A DNA stretch of 64,000 nt. Source: Planctomycetota bacterium. Lineage in GTDB: Bacteria > Planctomycetota > Planctomycetia > Pirellulales > Pirellulaceae. The position numbers and the translations under genes are program-made. Below the pieces are notes generated by a model that ran no database searches, had not been told where the DNA came from, and saw only the letters and a list, made by a program, of their open reading frames with translations. The stretch covers positions 1 to 64,000 of the forward strand of contig JAPOIJ010000003.1 in NCBI GenBank assembly GCA_029979005.1, written 5' to 3'. Below are positions 21,334-30,967 of the stretch, piece by piece (positions within the stretch are counted from its first letter, which is position 1; every line of letters begins with the position of its first letter).

Positions 21334-22773
21334 ATGGATTACCGCCCCAAAATATTGATTGTCGAAGATCAAGCTTCGATGCAACAATTACTCGAGGATT
21401 TTCTGGGGCCGGCCGGTTTCGAAATCACGTGCTGTGATTCAGCTACCGCAGCATGTGAATTACTTGGCATAGATGCCTCTCCTATCACATCTGATAATTT
21501 TGACTTTGGGACTTCACCCGAGGATCCGAATGCGTTTGGAGTAGCCGAAATTCCTGAGTTTGATTTGTTGCTGACAGACGTCAAGATGCCGGGAATGGAT
21601 GGTTTGGAATTTTGCCGACGGGTCAAAAAGCGATTTGCTCACTTACCTGTGATCGTCATGACGGCTTATGGGAGCCTGGAAACTGCGGTGGAGGCATTGC
21701 GGGCCGGCGCGTTCGACTTTGTTACTAAACCAGTCGAGCTCGCATTGTTGAAAGCGTCTTTGATTCGGGCTGCTGAATACAATCGACTGAGAAACAGGGT
21801 TCGCGTATTAGAGTCGCAAATTCAGGCGGAGACATTTGATACGCTAATTGGCCAAAGTGATGTAATGCTTCGCTTAAAAGAGCAACTGTCACGCGTAGTG
21901 GATTCGCCGGCAGCGGTCCTGCTGACGGGTGAGAGCGGTTCGGGTAAGGAAGTGGTTGCTCGAGCGCTTCATCAACAAAGTAGCCGGGCTGAACAGCCAT
22001 TTATCGCAGTCAATTGCGCGGCGTTGCCGGAATCGTTATTAGAAAGTGAGTTGTTTGGCCACGTGAAAGGTGCGTTTACTGACGCGAATACGGATCGAGT
22101 TGGGCTTTTCTTGCAAGCGAATGGAGGGACGTTGTTTCTAGATGAGATTGGTGAGATGCCGATCGAGATACAGCCCAAACTGCTGCGGGCTTTGGAACAA
22201 AAAACGGTGCGTCCGGTTGGAGGAAAATCAGAACAGCCCTTCGACGTTCATTTGATTACGGCAACCAATCGAGACTTGGAAGCGGCTATCGAAAAGAAAA
22301 CATTTCGTGAAGATCTGTACTACCGAATCAACGTGCTGGAACTCACCGTGCCACCGCTTCGTAGTCGCGGCACCGACGTCCTGTTGATTGCAAACTATTT
22401 TCTGCAGCAGTTTGCAGATTCGATGGATAAAAATGTGGAAGGGTTTGATGACGAAGTCCTCCATCAATTTCTTCAATATGATTGGCCTGGAAATGTTCGT
22501 GAATTGCGGAACATTGTCCAACGATCAATTGTATTGACACAACAGGCGACCATTAATTCAGATGTTTTACCGGCCAAAATTTCAAACTATCAGTCAAAAC
22601 AGCTTGTGATCGACGAGGGCGACAATCAGCCACTCGCTTCTCTTGAGGTAATTGAGCGACGATACATTCGATATGTGCTTGAGCGAACGGGCGGCAACAA
22701 AACGGAAGCAGCCAAAGTCCTTGGCTTAGATCGGAAAACCCTCTATCGCCGCCTTAAAGAAAAAGACGAGTAA
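21334..22773 (+). CDS. Sigma-54-dependent NtrC-family response regulator
   Basis: Receiver domain 'LLLTDVKMPGMDGLEFCRRVKK...MTAYGS', Walker A 'GESGSGKEVVARALHQQS', GAFTDA loop, 'LFLDEIGEMP', 'YDWPGNVRELRN', C-terminal Fis-type HTH 'NKTEAAKVLGLDRKTLYRRLKE'. Confidence 0.96.
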   Translation: MDYRPKILIVEDQASMQQLLEDFLGPAGFEITCCDSATAACELLGIDASPITSDNFDFGTSPEDPNAFGVAEIPEFDLLLTDVKMPGMDGLEFCRRVKKRFAHLPVIVMTAYGSLETAVEALRAGAFDFVTKPVELALLKASLIRAAEYNRLRNRVRVLESQIQAETFDTLIGQSDVMLRLKEQLSRVVDSPAAVLLTGESGSGKEVVARALHQQSSRAEQPFIAVNCAALPESLLESELFGHVKGAFTDANTDRVGLFLQANGGTLFLDEIGEMPIEIQPKLLRALEQKTVRPVGGKSEQPFDVHLITATNRDLEAAIEKKTFREDLYYRINVLELTVPPLRSRGTDVLLIANYFLQQFADSMDKNVEGFDDEVLHQFLQYDWPGNVRELRNIVQRSIVLTQQATINSDVLPAKISNYQSKQLVIDEGDNQPLASLEVIERRYIRYVLERTGGNKTEAAKVLGLDRKTLYRRLKEKDE

Positions 22774-24249
22774 TTATTCTATCTGAACATTGCCCGTGCT
22801 GTTGGTTTCAGCTTTTCCAGGCGACGCCTGATCGATCGGTATCCGAACGGTCATGGTTGTTCCTTTTTCCAGCTCGCTTTGACAATCGATACTGCCACCG
22901 TGTTCTTCGATAATTCCGTGAACAATCGATAGTCCCAGTCCTGTGCCTGAGCCAACTTCTTTGGTCGTAAAAAAGGGCTCAAATATGACGTCTGTTTGGT
23001 TTGGTTCAATGCCGGAACCTTGATCAGAGATCTCAATTGTCCATTGGCCATCTACGGGGTGAGCGTGGAGGCAAATACTTACTGTTTGGCCTGCTGAGGA
23101 AGCATCAACTGCATTGTCAATTAAATTCATGATGACTTGCTGGAGTTGATTGAAGTCAAAACTGGCTTCCGCCGGCGTCGCAGGGAGATTTGCCGTTAGT
23201 TTAATTTTCTGCTTGTCTGCGAGCGGCTGTATCAGATCGACGGAGTGGCGAATAATCTCACGCAAATCGTTTTTTGATTTTTGACTTGGGCTTCTCCGAG
23301 AGAAATGTAGTAATTTTTGGATGATCTTTGAAATTCGCTCGGACTCTGTCTTTACTGCGGTGGCATGTTTCGCAATCTGTTCGGGCGATCGGTTGGGATC
23401 ACTTAGGATCATTTCTGCGCGACCGGAAATAACATTTAAAGGCGTACCGACTTCATGGGCAAATCCTGCGGCGAGTTGACCGACCGTTTTTAATCGATCC
23501 GCATGGCGCAATTGCTCAATTGCGTCGATTCGCTGGTGCGTTTCTTTTTCGATCGTTTCCTGCTGTTGGCGAAGCTGATCACACATTTGATTTACAGCGC
23601 CGGCTAATTGCCCAAGCTCGTCATTGGCGTGGATCTTAAGATCGCTGGAGAAATCGCCTTTTCCAACTCGTTCCATTTTCTTTGTAAGTCCAGCTAACGG
23701 CGTAGCGATCCAACGCACGCCGGCAATCATGACCACTCCAATGCACATGAAACCGGTCGCAACAATAATGAAAATGGCAGTAAACCAATTGGATCGCGAT
23801 TGGGAGTCAAGGTCATTGAGAGGAGTCGCAATTTCGACCGCGCCTTGTCGACCCTCTAAGGTTACCGGAACATAGGTAAAATACTTTCGTTTGCCACCGC
23901 TGGCTGTATCAATAACAGACACGGGTTGCCCGTTAGCGTTTTGAATGATTGACGGATCAATGCGAACGACTATTGAATTTTGGATATCTGTTTCCAACCA
24001 GGTCCATCGAATACGAGTTCCATTATTGGCTATCGTTCGAATCAAATTTTCGAAATAGATATTCGCCCCGGTCTTGGCGGCGGTTTGAAAACCAGACGTT
24101 TTTTGATTTGCATTGACAGAAGATGCAATAGCGCGATGGCGTTTCTCGAGTCCAGCAAAAGATTGCATGCTGGCGAGTTGACTGGCCATAATCGTGACAG
24201 CCGAGACTGCAATTATGAACAACAAAATCAATTTAGCCGCAAGTTTCAT
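22774..24249 (-). CDS. Membrane sensor histidine kinase (HAMP-HisKA-HATPase)
   Basis: 491 aa; N-terminal TM, HAMP region 'IATPLAGLTKKMERVGKGDFSSDLKIHANDELGQLAGAVNQM', H-box 'FAHEVGTPLNVISGRAEMIL', N/G boxes 'LIDNAVDAS', 'ISDQGSGIEP', 'GSGTGLGLSIVHGIIEEHGGSI'. Confidence 0.95.
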   Translation of the reverse strand: MKLAAKLILLFIIAVSAVTIMASQLASMQSFAGLEKRHRAIASSVNANQKTSGFQTAAKTGANIYFENLIRTIANNGTRIRWTWLETDIQNSIVVRIDPSIIQNANGQPVSVIDTASGGKRKYFTYVPVTLEGRQGAVEIATPLNDLDSQSRSNWFTAIFIIVATGFMCIGVVMIAGVRWIATPLAGLTKKMERVGKGDFSSDLKIHANDELGQLAGAVNQMCDQLRQQQETIEKETHQRIDAIEQLRHADRLKTVGQLAAGFAHEVGTPLNVISGRAEMILSDPNRSPEQIAKHATAVKTESERISKIIQKLLHFSRRSPSQKSKNDLREIIRHSVDLIQPLADKQKIKLTANLPATPAEASFDFNQLQQVIMNLIDNAVDASSAGQTVSICLHAHPVDGQWTIEISDQGSGIEPNQTDVIFEPFFTTKEVGSGTGLGLSIVHGIIEEHGGSIDCQSELEKGTTMTVRIPIDQASPGKAETNSTGNVQIE

Positions 24250-24559
24250 TGTGTGGAATCGTTTCGTGCAGGCAGAGAGAAATTCAACGCCGGTGAGAAT
24301 GTGTGCTGGTCAATTGCGTTTTCTAAAATTGTCGTCGCAATGGACTTGAGTTTTATTCTACCCCGCAAACCGGCATTACAATCCAAATTTGAATAGGCGG
24401 CACGAAAATTCATTTCTATTGAATGTGGTGTAGCATTATGCAGCGCGCGGGGATTTAGGAAGCGCTGGGACGTTGGAAGCGGATTGCCGGATGGTCATTT
24501 GAGCCGATGTTTTACAGGGTTTATGTCGATGCTTGTACCCAGCGTCGATTTGGAACGGT

Positions 24560-24576
24560 TTGGCACGATGGTTGCT
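24560..24576 (+). promoter_or_regulatory. Sigma-54 (-24/-12) promoter
   Basis: TTGGCACGATGGTTGCT matches YTGGCACGRNNNTTGCW at every defined position; lies 39 nt upstream of the ATG at 24615, with AGGAGA Shine-Dalgarno at 24604-24609. Confidence 0.88.
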
Positions 24577-24614
24577 TTTCTTACGGACTAAGGGCAATTC
24601 AGTAGGAGAGCAAG

Positions 24615-26060
24615 ATGTTAGATTCAGGGAATAAGTCGCTAACCGGATCCTTTCGCCACCATCAAAGCGAAGTATTGTCTCATCAATGGGAGCCTGCGGA
24701 ATTTGCTCTGCCAGTCTTCGAATGTCGTCGCATCCCCGGAACTGGAAAGGGGATGGGTCACGCGACGATCATTACGAACAGGCAAATTCAATTTAAGTTT
24801 CCTCCTCAATCGACATCAACTCAATCTAAAAAGTCGAAACGGTCTCCTGAGAGATCAAAACAGGCGCAACCGCGACCTTCTTCTCGCAGCGCTGAATTTA
24901 ATCTCACCTCCAGTTCGCAACTTCTCGATCGGAATGAAGAACGACAACTAGCCACGCAAATCTTTCGTTACCGGCAAGCATTTCAGCGATTAGTTTTAAA
25001 GGAACCAAAAGTCCTCGGCCATTTGGTTGGTTTAATCCAAGATTGGAAATCCGGTTACTCGCGGGTCGACTCTATTTGCAACATGGGTTTGAGTGAATCA
25101 TCCAAGCGAAAAAAAGTTGAGCCAAAATTACGAGCAAGTATTCGAAAACTAGATAAGCTATCGGCCGAATTGCGAGCTGAAAGTTCCGAGACTAGGAAGC
25201 GGATACATCGTGAAGTGATTGAAGTCGTCGAAGCGTTGATGTTGCGTCCTAAGTGTTTCGAAACCGCTCCGTTTCAGGGCGAGCAGGCAAAAAAAATGCT
25301 TCGCGAGTATCAGGCGCTTTGCCAGAAAATGATGTTGGCGAATGGACGGTTGGTGAGCCAGGTGGCCCGGAGTCTATGTGGCAACTCCCAGATTCTTCCA
25401 GATATGATTCAGGAAGGTTATTGCGGCCTGATTCAAGCGGTCACAAAATTTGATCATCAATGTAACGTCCGATTTTCCACCTACGCGACCCCCTGGATTA
25501 AACAGGCGATTTTGGGAGCGATATCTAATTTTCAGCGAAACATAAGAGTGCCGGAGAATTTTCGAGCTTCACACCGGAAAGTCGCGAGAAAAATTGAGGA
25601 AATTAGAAAGCAGGGATTCGAGTTTGCCGGGCAAAATTCAGGAGCGGAAATTTCGTTAATTGCTGATCAAGTAAAGATGTCTGTCAAAGATGTCGAACGC
25701 CTATTTCAAGTTCAAAGAGATACCTGCTCACTCGATGCTTCGGGGAGACGCACGAGTGCCGACGCCACCGAGAGTTTCGTCGTTTCTGCTATCGCTGATC
25801 AAGCAAGTCCCGCCCCTGACCTATTGGCGATTGAAAAGGAAAAAGTTCAAAGGGTTCGTAAGATGATAGCCCAGTCTTTGACGTCTCGTGAACGGGAAGT
25901 TATCTCCCTTCGATTCGGATTCCACGATGGAAGTGCGAGATCTTTTTCGGAAGTTGGACGCGAGATGGGATTGACCCGTCAACGCGTGTGTCAGGTCGAG
26001 AAACAAGCTTTGGCGAAATTGGGGCAGGTGACTGAAAAGTGGGTCGCGGCAACCGCGTGA
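24615..26060 (+). CDS. RNA polymerase sigma-70 family (RpoD/group 2-3-like) sigma factor
   Basis: 481 aa; 'ANGRLVSQVARSLCGNSQILPDMIQEGYCGLIQAVTKFDHQCNVRFSTYATPWIKQAILGAI' (region 2), 'SLTSREREVISLRFGFHDG...SFSEVGREMGLTRQRVCQVEKQALAKL' (region 4). Confidence 0.95.
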   Translation: MLDSGNKSLTGSFRHHQSEVLSHQWEPAEFALPVFECRRIPGTGKGMGHATIITNRQIQFKFPPQSTSTQSKKSKRSPERSKQAQPRPSSRSAEFNLTSSSQLLDRNEERQLATQIFRYRQAFQRLVLKEPKVLGHLVGLIQDWKSGYSRVDSICNMGLSESSKRKKVEPKLRASIRKLDKLSAELRAESSETRKRIHREVIEVVEALMLRPKCFETAPFQGEQAKKMLREYQALCQKMMLANGRLVSQVARSLCGNSQILPDMIQEGYCGLIQAVTKFDHQCNVRFSTYATPWIKQAILGAISNFQRNIRVPENFRASHRKVARKIEEIRKQGFEFAGQNSGAEISLIADQVKMSVKDVERLFQVQRDTCSLDASGRRTSADATESFVVSAIADQASPAPDLLAIEKEKVQRVRKMIAQSLTSREREVISLRFGFHDGSARSFSEVGREMGLTRQRVCQVEKQALAKLGQVTEKWVAATA

Positions 26061-26167
26061 CGGGTGCGTCTTCGTCAAATGCGAACGTAGCCAGAAATTT
26101 GAGTTCGGTGGGAAACTGGGTTAGTATGCGAATGCTAATTCTAACTTGTCACACTGATAAAATTTCA

Positions 26168-27712
26168 ATGAATAGAATAGACCGCTGGATATTACCTGTC
26201 GCTTTTTTTTTACTTTTGTTAACAAAAAGTTTGTACGCGGAACATCCAAATATCATCGTTATTTATACCGACGATCAAGGGTTTGGCGATGCGAGTTGTT
26301 TGAATCCGGAGGCAAAGTTTTCGACTCCCAATTTGGATCGGTTAGCACGAGAGGGGATTTCGTTTACCAATGGTCATTCTAGCGATACGGTTTGCACACC
26401 TTCGCGATACGGCCTTTTGACAGGTCGGTATTGTTGGCGGACGTCGAAAAAGTCGGGTGTGATGCAGGCAGAAGGCGATTGCCTGATTGCTGATGGAAGG
26501 ATGACACTTCCTTCGATGCTTCGTGACCAAGGTTACGACACCGCCATGGTGGGCAAGTGGCATTTAGGCATGGACTTCCCCGGCACTGCGAAGGCACGCG
26601 ACTGGAGCCAACCGGTTCAGGATATGCCTCTCGATAAGGGGTTTAATTACTTTTACGGGATTCCAGCATCTTTGAACTACGGAGTGTTGGCCTGGTTTGA
26701 AGGCCGGTATGCTAAAGTTCCGCCGACAGTTTATACGGCAAAAAAACCGAACAAACGCCATATGGATTATCGGATCGCGCCGCCTTATCAAGCCACTCCC
26801 CGGGAAACACAGGCGGTGCTTGGAAAACCGGGGATGGAGGTTGCCCCCGACTTTATTGACAACCAGTGTTTAACGCGCTTTACAGACGTCGCAATTAGCT
26901 GGATGAAGTCAAAAAAAGAGAATTCAGAATCCAACAAGCCATTCTTTCTTTACCTCCCGTTTACCTCGCCGCATTATCCCGTTTGTCCACTTCCAAAATT
27001 CTGGGGGCAAGGAGAATGCGGAGGCTACGGTGAGTTTGTCATCGAAACAGATCACCATGTCGGCCGAATTTTATCATATCTAAAAACATCCGGTCTCGAT
27101 CAAAACACGATGGTAATTTTCACGAGTGATAATGGCCCGGAGAAGTCTTGGCAAAAACGAGTGACGGAATTCAATCATCGCAGCAATGGTAGATATCGTG
27201 GTGGTAAAAGAGATATTTACGAGGGCGGGCATCGTGTGCCGTTTTTTATACGCTGGCCCGAAGGCATTAAGAATCCAGGACGAGCAACGAATCATTTGGT
27301 AGGACAAGTTGACATTTTAGCAACGATTGCGGAGATAATTGGCGCTGAATTACCTGACGATGCAGGTGAAGATAGCCACAGTTTTGCACCGCTGTTGACC
27401 CAGTCGGAAACAGTTCGTCAACGCGTGCCACTCATCAACCATTCTGCGTCCGGGCGTTTTTCGATTACCGAAGGTGATTGGAAATTAATCCTGCCTGATC
27501 GAAAAAACAAACGGGAGCTTTATCAGTTGTCATTGGATCCAGGTGAGCAGAAGAATGTTCTGTTAGAGAATCCGTCGATCGCGCAGCGTCTTGAAAACAA
27601 GATTACAGAAATTGTATGTCAGGGTCGATCCACGCCCGGCTTGCGCCAATCGAACGATACAGGTTATTGGAATGATCTGAATTGGATTCAGCCAGAAAAA
27701 TATAACCAGTAA
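26168..27712 (+). CDS. Type I sulfatase (arylsulfatase)
   Basis: ORF 26039..27712, likely start 26168 (MNRIDRWILP); 'NIIVIYTDDQGFGDASCLNP', 'VCTPSRYGLLTGRYCWRT', 'GKWHLGMDFP', 'FTSDNGPE'. Confidence 0.93.
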   Translation: MNRIDRWILPVAFFLLLLTKSLYAEHPNIIVIYTDDQGFGDASCLNPEAKFSTPNLDRLAREGISFTNGHSSDTVCTPSRYGLLTGRYCWRTSKKSGVMQAEGDCLIADGRMTLPSMLRDQGYDTAMVGKWHLGMDFPGTAKARDWSQPVQDMPLDKGFNYFYGIPASLNYGVLAWFEGRYAKVPPTVYTAKKPNKRHMDYRIAPPYQATPRETQAVLGKPGMEVAPDFIDNQCLTRFTDVAISWMKSKKENSESNKPFFLYLPFTSPHYPVCPLPKFWGQGECGGYGEFVIETDHHVGRILSYLKTSGLDQNTMVIFTSDNGPEKSWQKRVTEFNHRSNGRYRGGKRDIYEGGHRVPFFIRWPEGIKNPGRATNHLVGQVDILATIAEIIGAELPDDAGEDSHSFAPLLTQSETVRQRVPLINHSASGRFSITEGDWKLILPDRKNKRELYQLSLDPGEQKNVLLENPSIAQRLENKITEIVCQGRSTPGLRQSNDTGYWNDLNWIQPEKYNQ

Positions 27713-27773
27713 AACTTTTGAACGAACGTTGGATTCTGCGCAATTCAAGAAATTTTAAATTGAGAATTTTGGT

Positions 27774-29321
27774 ATGTATCCAGCATTACTGCATCGTCAT
27801 TATTTATCCGACGGTAGCCTTCTAATCTTAAACCGATTTTTAATTGGGTTGGCTTTATTTGGGCTTGGTATTTCTACGGCTTCCGGGCAGACGAAGGCTA
27901 AATTGCGGGAAGGAAAACTGGGTGCTGGAACGACATGGGAAACCCGGTGGCACGTTTGGGAAACGGGAATTCCCGGTCCTACAGTGCTGATTGTTGGCGG
28001 CATTCACGGGAACGAACCGGCCGGGTTTCGCGCGGCTGATCAAATTCGTCATTGGCCGATTAAACGTGGCAAATTAATTGTGATTCCGCAGGTCAATCGT
28101 TTAGGTATAGAAGCGAATATCCGCTGGTCACCGGATCACCGCAATGATCGTCAGGCGAGAGATTTGAATCGAAATTTTGGGACGCTCGACCAGCCAAAAC
28201 CACGGACGGATCATTGTCTCGCGGTTTGGGAATTTATTGAATCTGAACGGCCGGAGTGGATTTTCGATTTACATGAAGGGTTTGATTTCCACCGTGTCAA
28301 TTCGAAGTCGGTTGGTTCAAGTGTGATTTCTTTTCCTGATCAGACAAAATTTGCGGCTAAGTTACAAGCGGCAGTGAATGAAGGAATCCCGCGGGAGTTG
28401 CAATTCGATTTATTAGATCGCTCAGGTCCGGTCGTCGGTAGTCTCGCACGCGCGGGACGAGAAAAGCTCGGAGCCAATAGTTTTATTTTGGAAACGACTT
28501 TTAAGAATCAACCTGTTTCCAAACGAGTTCGTCAGCATCGAATCATGGTATCGACCGCTCTGGTGGAATTGGGGATGCTCCAAGATTCTCAAGTCGATTG
28601 CTTGATGCCTAAGTCTGGTTCCGATTGTATCCGCGTGGGTGTGTTTGATGATGCAGGTGCGAGTGAGTTAAAGGTGATGAGGGTTTTAGATCCTACCGAG
28701 AATTTAGTTGCGACAGTTTTTGGCCCGGACGACATTAAAATGGAAGTTTTGTCGCATCTAGATGTGCTGATTTTTCCGGGTGGATCCGGCAGCGCTCAGG
28801 GAAAAGCAATTGGTTCGAAAGGGCGGGAAGTTATTCGTAACTATGTTAAATCCGGGGGAGGGGTCATAGGGATCTGTGCCGGAGCGTACCTTTGTTCGTC
28901 TCACTATCAATGGTCGTTGAATTTGATGAATGCGAAGGTATTTAATGTGATGGTGGATGTACCTGAAATTGGCCGAAAATCGATGTGGTACCGTGGAAAG
29001 GCGACCAATGTCGAAGTCGAAGTCAATGAGATTGGTAAGCCAGTTTTGGGTATTTCAGGAACACATTCGATTCGTTACCAGAACGGACCAATTCTTTCTC
29101 GAGGCGACCGCCCTGATCTTCCCGAGTACTCTATCCTTGCGCATTTTCGAACAGAAAATGGTATTTATGAAGCTCAAAAAAATACCATGGTTAATGCGCC
29201 AGCCGTGGTGGAGTCTTTGTTTGGAAAAGGGCGCGTGATCGCCATCAGTCCGCATTTTGAGTCAACTAAGAATTATGGCAAGGTGATACTCGATGCAGTC
29301 AATCATGTGAAGCGACGCTGA
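27774..29321 (+). CDS. M14 carboxypeptidase/succinylglutamate desuccinylase-like domain fused to BPL_N (GATase-like) domain
   Basis: 515 aa; N-half 'VGGIHGNEPAGFRAADQI', 'DLNRNFG', 'WIFDLHEGFDFH'; C-half 'RVGVFDDAGAS', 'LDVLIFPGGSGSAQGKAIGSKGREVIRNYVKSGGGVIGICAGAYLC'. Confidence 0.8.
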   Translation: MYPALLHRHYLSDGSLLILNRFLIGLALFGLGISTASGQTKAKLREGKLGAGTTWETRWHVWETGIPGPTVLIVGGIHGNEPAGFRAADQIRHWPIKRGKLIVIPQVNRLGIEANIRWSPDHRNDRQARDLNRNFGTLDQPKPRTDHCLAVWEFIESERPEWIFDLHEGFDFHRVNSKSVGSSVISFPDQTKFAAKLQAAVNEGIPRELQFDLLDRSGPVVGSLARAGREKLGANSFILETTFKNQPVSKRVRQHRIMVSTALVELGMLQDSQVDCLMPKSGSDCIRVGVFDDAGASELKVMRVLDPTENLVATVFGPDDIKMEVLSHLDVLIFPGGSGSAQGKAIGSKGREVIRNYVKSGGGVIGICAGAYLCSSHYQWSLNLMNAKVFNVMVDVPEIGRKSMWYRGKATNVEVEVNEIGKPVLGISGTHSIRYQNGPILSRGDRPDLPEYSILAHFRTENGIYEAQKNTMVNAPAVVESLFGKGRVIAISPHFESTKNYGKVILDAVNHVKRR

Positions 29322-29323
29322 GA

Positions 29324-30967
29324 TTACTTCAACTCACTTCGCTTTACCGTAAGCGAATGTGGTTTTTCGCCATTAATATTTACGATTTCGTAGGTTACTT
29401 GTGGGTCGTCGAGTGTCGTGTCAAAGGTGACCAATCCGAACGATTGCGGTTCGTTGTAGCTGAAAATCGCTCCTGCTTTTTCCATTCGCGGATGGATGTG
29501 TTGATTGGTCAGCCGCGAGGAATTGAATTCGTAGAGATCATAACCATTGGGGCGTTCAATTTTCCACGCATCGGACCGATGCCGATCAGCAGAGACTAAG
29601 ACAACTCCTTCGATTTTGTTGGACTCAATAAAGCTCAGCAATTCTTCGTGTTCCTGTTTATATCCATTCCACGTATCTTTGCTGTCTCCCTTGGTACGAA
29701 AATCGAATGGGACTGATGAACAAATGACTTTAAAAGTTCCTTTTGATTCCAGAAGCTGCTTCTTCAGCCACTTCTTTTGAACGTTACCAAGCATGGAGCG
29801 AGGCTTAATTTTTGGAGAGGTCCGGTAATAGCGACAATCGAGCATGATAAAATCGACGTCCGCGATGGAAAACGAGTACCAGCACCCTGGTTGTTGATCT
29901 CCACCACCATATCCAGGATTTGCCCAGTTCTGTCGAAAGATTGGAAACACCCAGTCCTTTTTCCAAAATGGGGTATCGATGTCGGCTCCCCCCCAGCTGT
30001 CGTTGGTACTGAAATCGTGGTCATCCCAGATTGTGAAAACAGGTGATCTGGCGGTCAGTTTTCTCCACTCGGGACGCGACTGGCGCCGTTGGTAAGTGTA
30101 TTGCTGCATGATGACGGATTCAGGATCATCGATATAAACATTATCGCCAAGTAAGAGAATTGCTTGTGGATCAAATTTGCCGATTGTATCCCACATGCGT
30201 TCATTTTCAGGTACATAACCTGCGCCGCCTCCGAAGGCGATCACGAATTTGGAAGCCTGCGTTTTGGGAGGTAACGTTCGAAACGAATATTGTTTCTTGC
30301 TGGGCTGGCCATCGATCAGAATGGAATACTGATATTCGTGATTCGGCTCTAAAGCCGATGCATTTACAACAGCAGTGAAATCTTCGCTCGCACTGGATGT
30401 AACATCTTCACTGTGACCAACTTTTTGGCCTGAATTTGGGTCGATAATCTGTACATTAACAGTTGACACTTTGCCCGTACGCACCCAAAACGCAGCGGTG
30501 GAGTCTGTGACATTTCCAACAAGCGGTCCATGGACCGGTTCGTGATCGTACTTGGTCGCTAGAGCTTTGATGAGTTCAGAGTTTGCGAGTGGCTTCAGCA
30601 TTTCCCGCGGTCCCGCAATAAGACGTCCCTCTGGAAGACCTGCTGCAATCGCTCGCTTCATATAGTTTTCTGACTTTGCTAATTCATTCCGCTGGCCGTG
30701 CAAGATTCCAAGCATGTACATCGTTTCCGCGTCACCCGGGTGGTCGGTCAAATATTGCTCCAGGAAGGTTTGTGTCTTGCCGATTTGATCTCGAAGAATA
30801 AGCCTTAACGACGATTGGTGGACACGCTTGTATTGGTTTTCTTTGCGAAAAGTGAGATCCGGCTTTGGTTTGCTTGCCCCGCCGAGATCATATTCGGGCA
30901 GAACCTGGCTAAATCCGGGTGTGGCGATGCCAAAGCAAAAAAAGAACAATAATAACTTGGAGTGCAT
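29324..30967 (-). CDS. PhoD-like alkaline phosphatase with N-terminal TPR-like segment
   Basis: ORF to 31006, likely start 30967; 'AETMYMLGILHGQRNELAKSENYMKRAI', 'GPLVGNVTDSTAAFWVRTGK', 'LLLGDNVYIDDPES', 'WDDHDFSTNDSWGGA', 'VVLVSADRHRSDAW'. Confidence 0.88.
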   Translation of the reverse strand: MHSKLLLFFFCFGIATPGFSQVLPEYDLGGASKPKPDLTFRKENQYKRVHQSSLRLILRDQIGKTQTFLEQYLTDHPGDAETMYMLGILHGQRNELAKSENYMKRAIAAGLPEGRLIAGPREMLKPLANSELIKALATKYDHEPVHGPLVGNVTDSTAAFWVRTGKVSTVNVQIIDPNSGQKVGHSEDVTSSASEDFTAVVNASALEPNHEYQYSILIDGQPSKKQYSFRTLPPKTQASKFVIAFGGGAGYVPENERMWDTIGKFDPQAILLLGDNVYIDDPESVIMQQYTYQRRQSRPEWRKLTARSPVFTIWDDHDFSTNDSWGGADIDTPFWKKDWVFPIFRQNWANPGYGGGDQQPGCWYSFSIADVDFIMLDCRYYRTSPKIKPRSMLGNVQKKWLKKQLLESKGTFKVICSSVPFDFRTKGDSKDTWNGYKQEHEELLSFIESNKIEGVVLVSADRHRSDAWKIERPNGYDLYEFNSSRLTNQHIHPRMEKAGAIFSYNEPQSFGLVTFDTTLDDPQVTYEIVNINGEKPHSLTVKRSELK

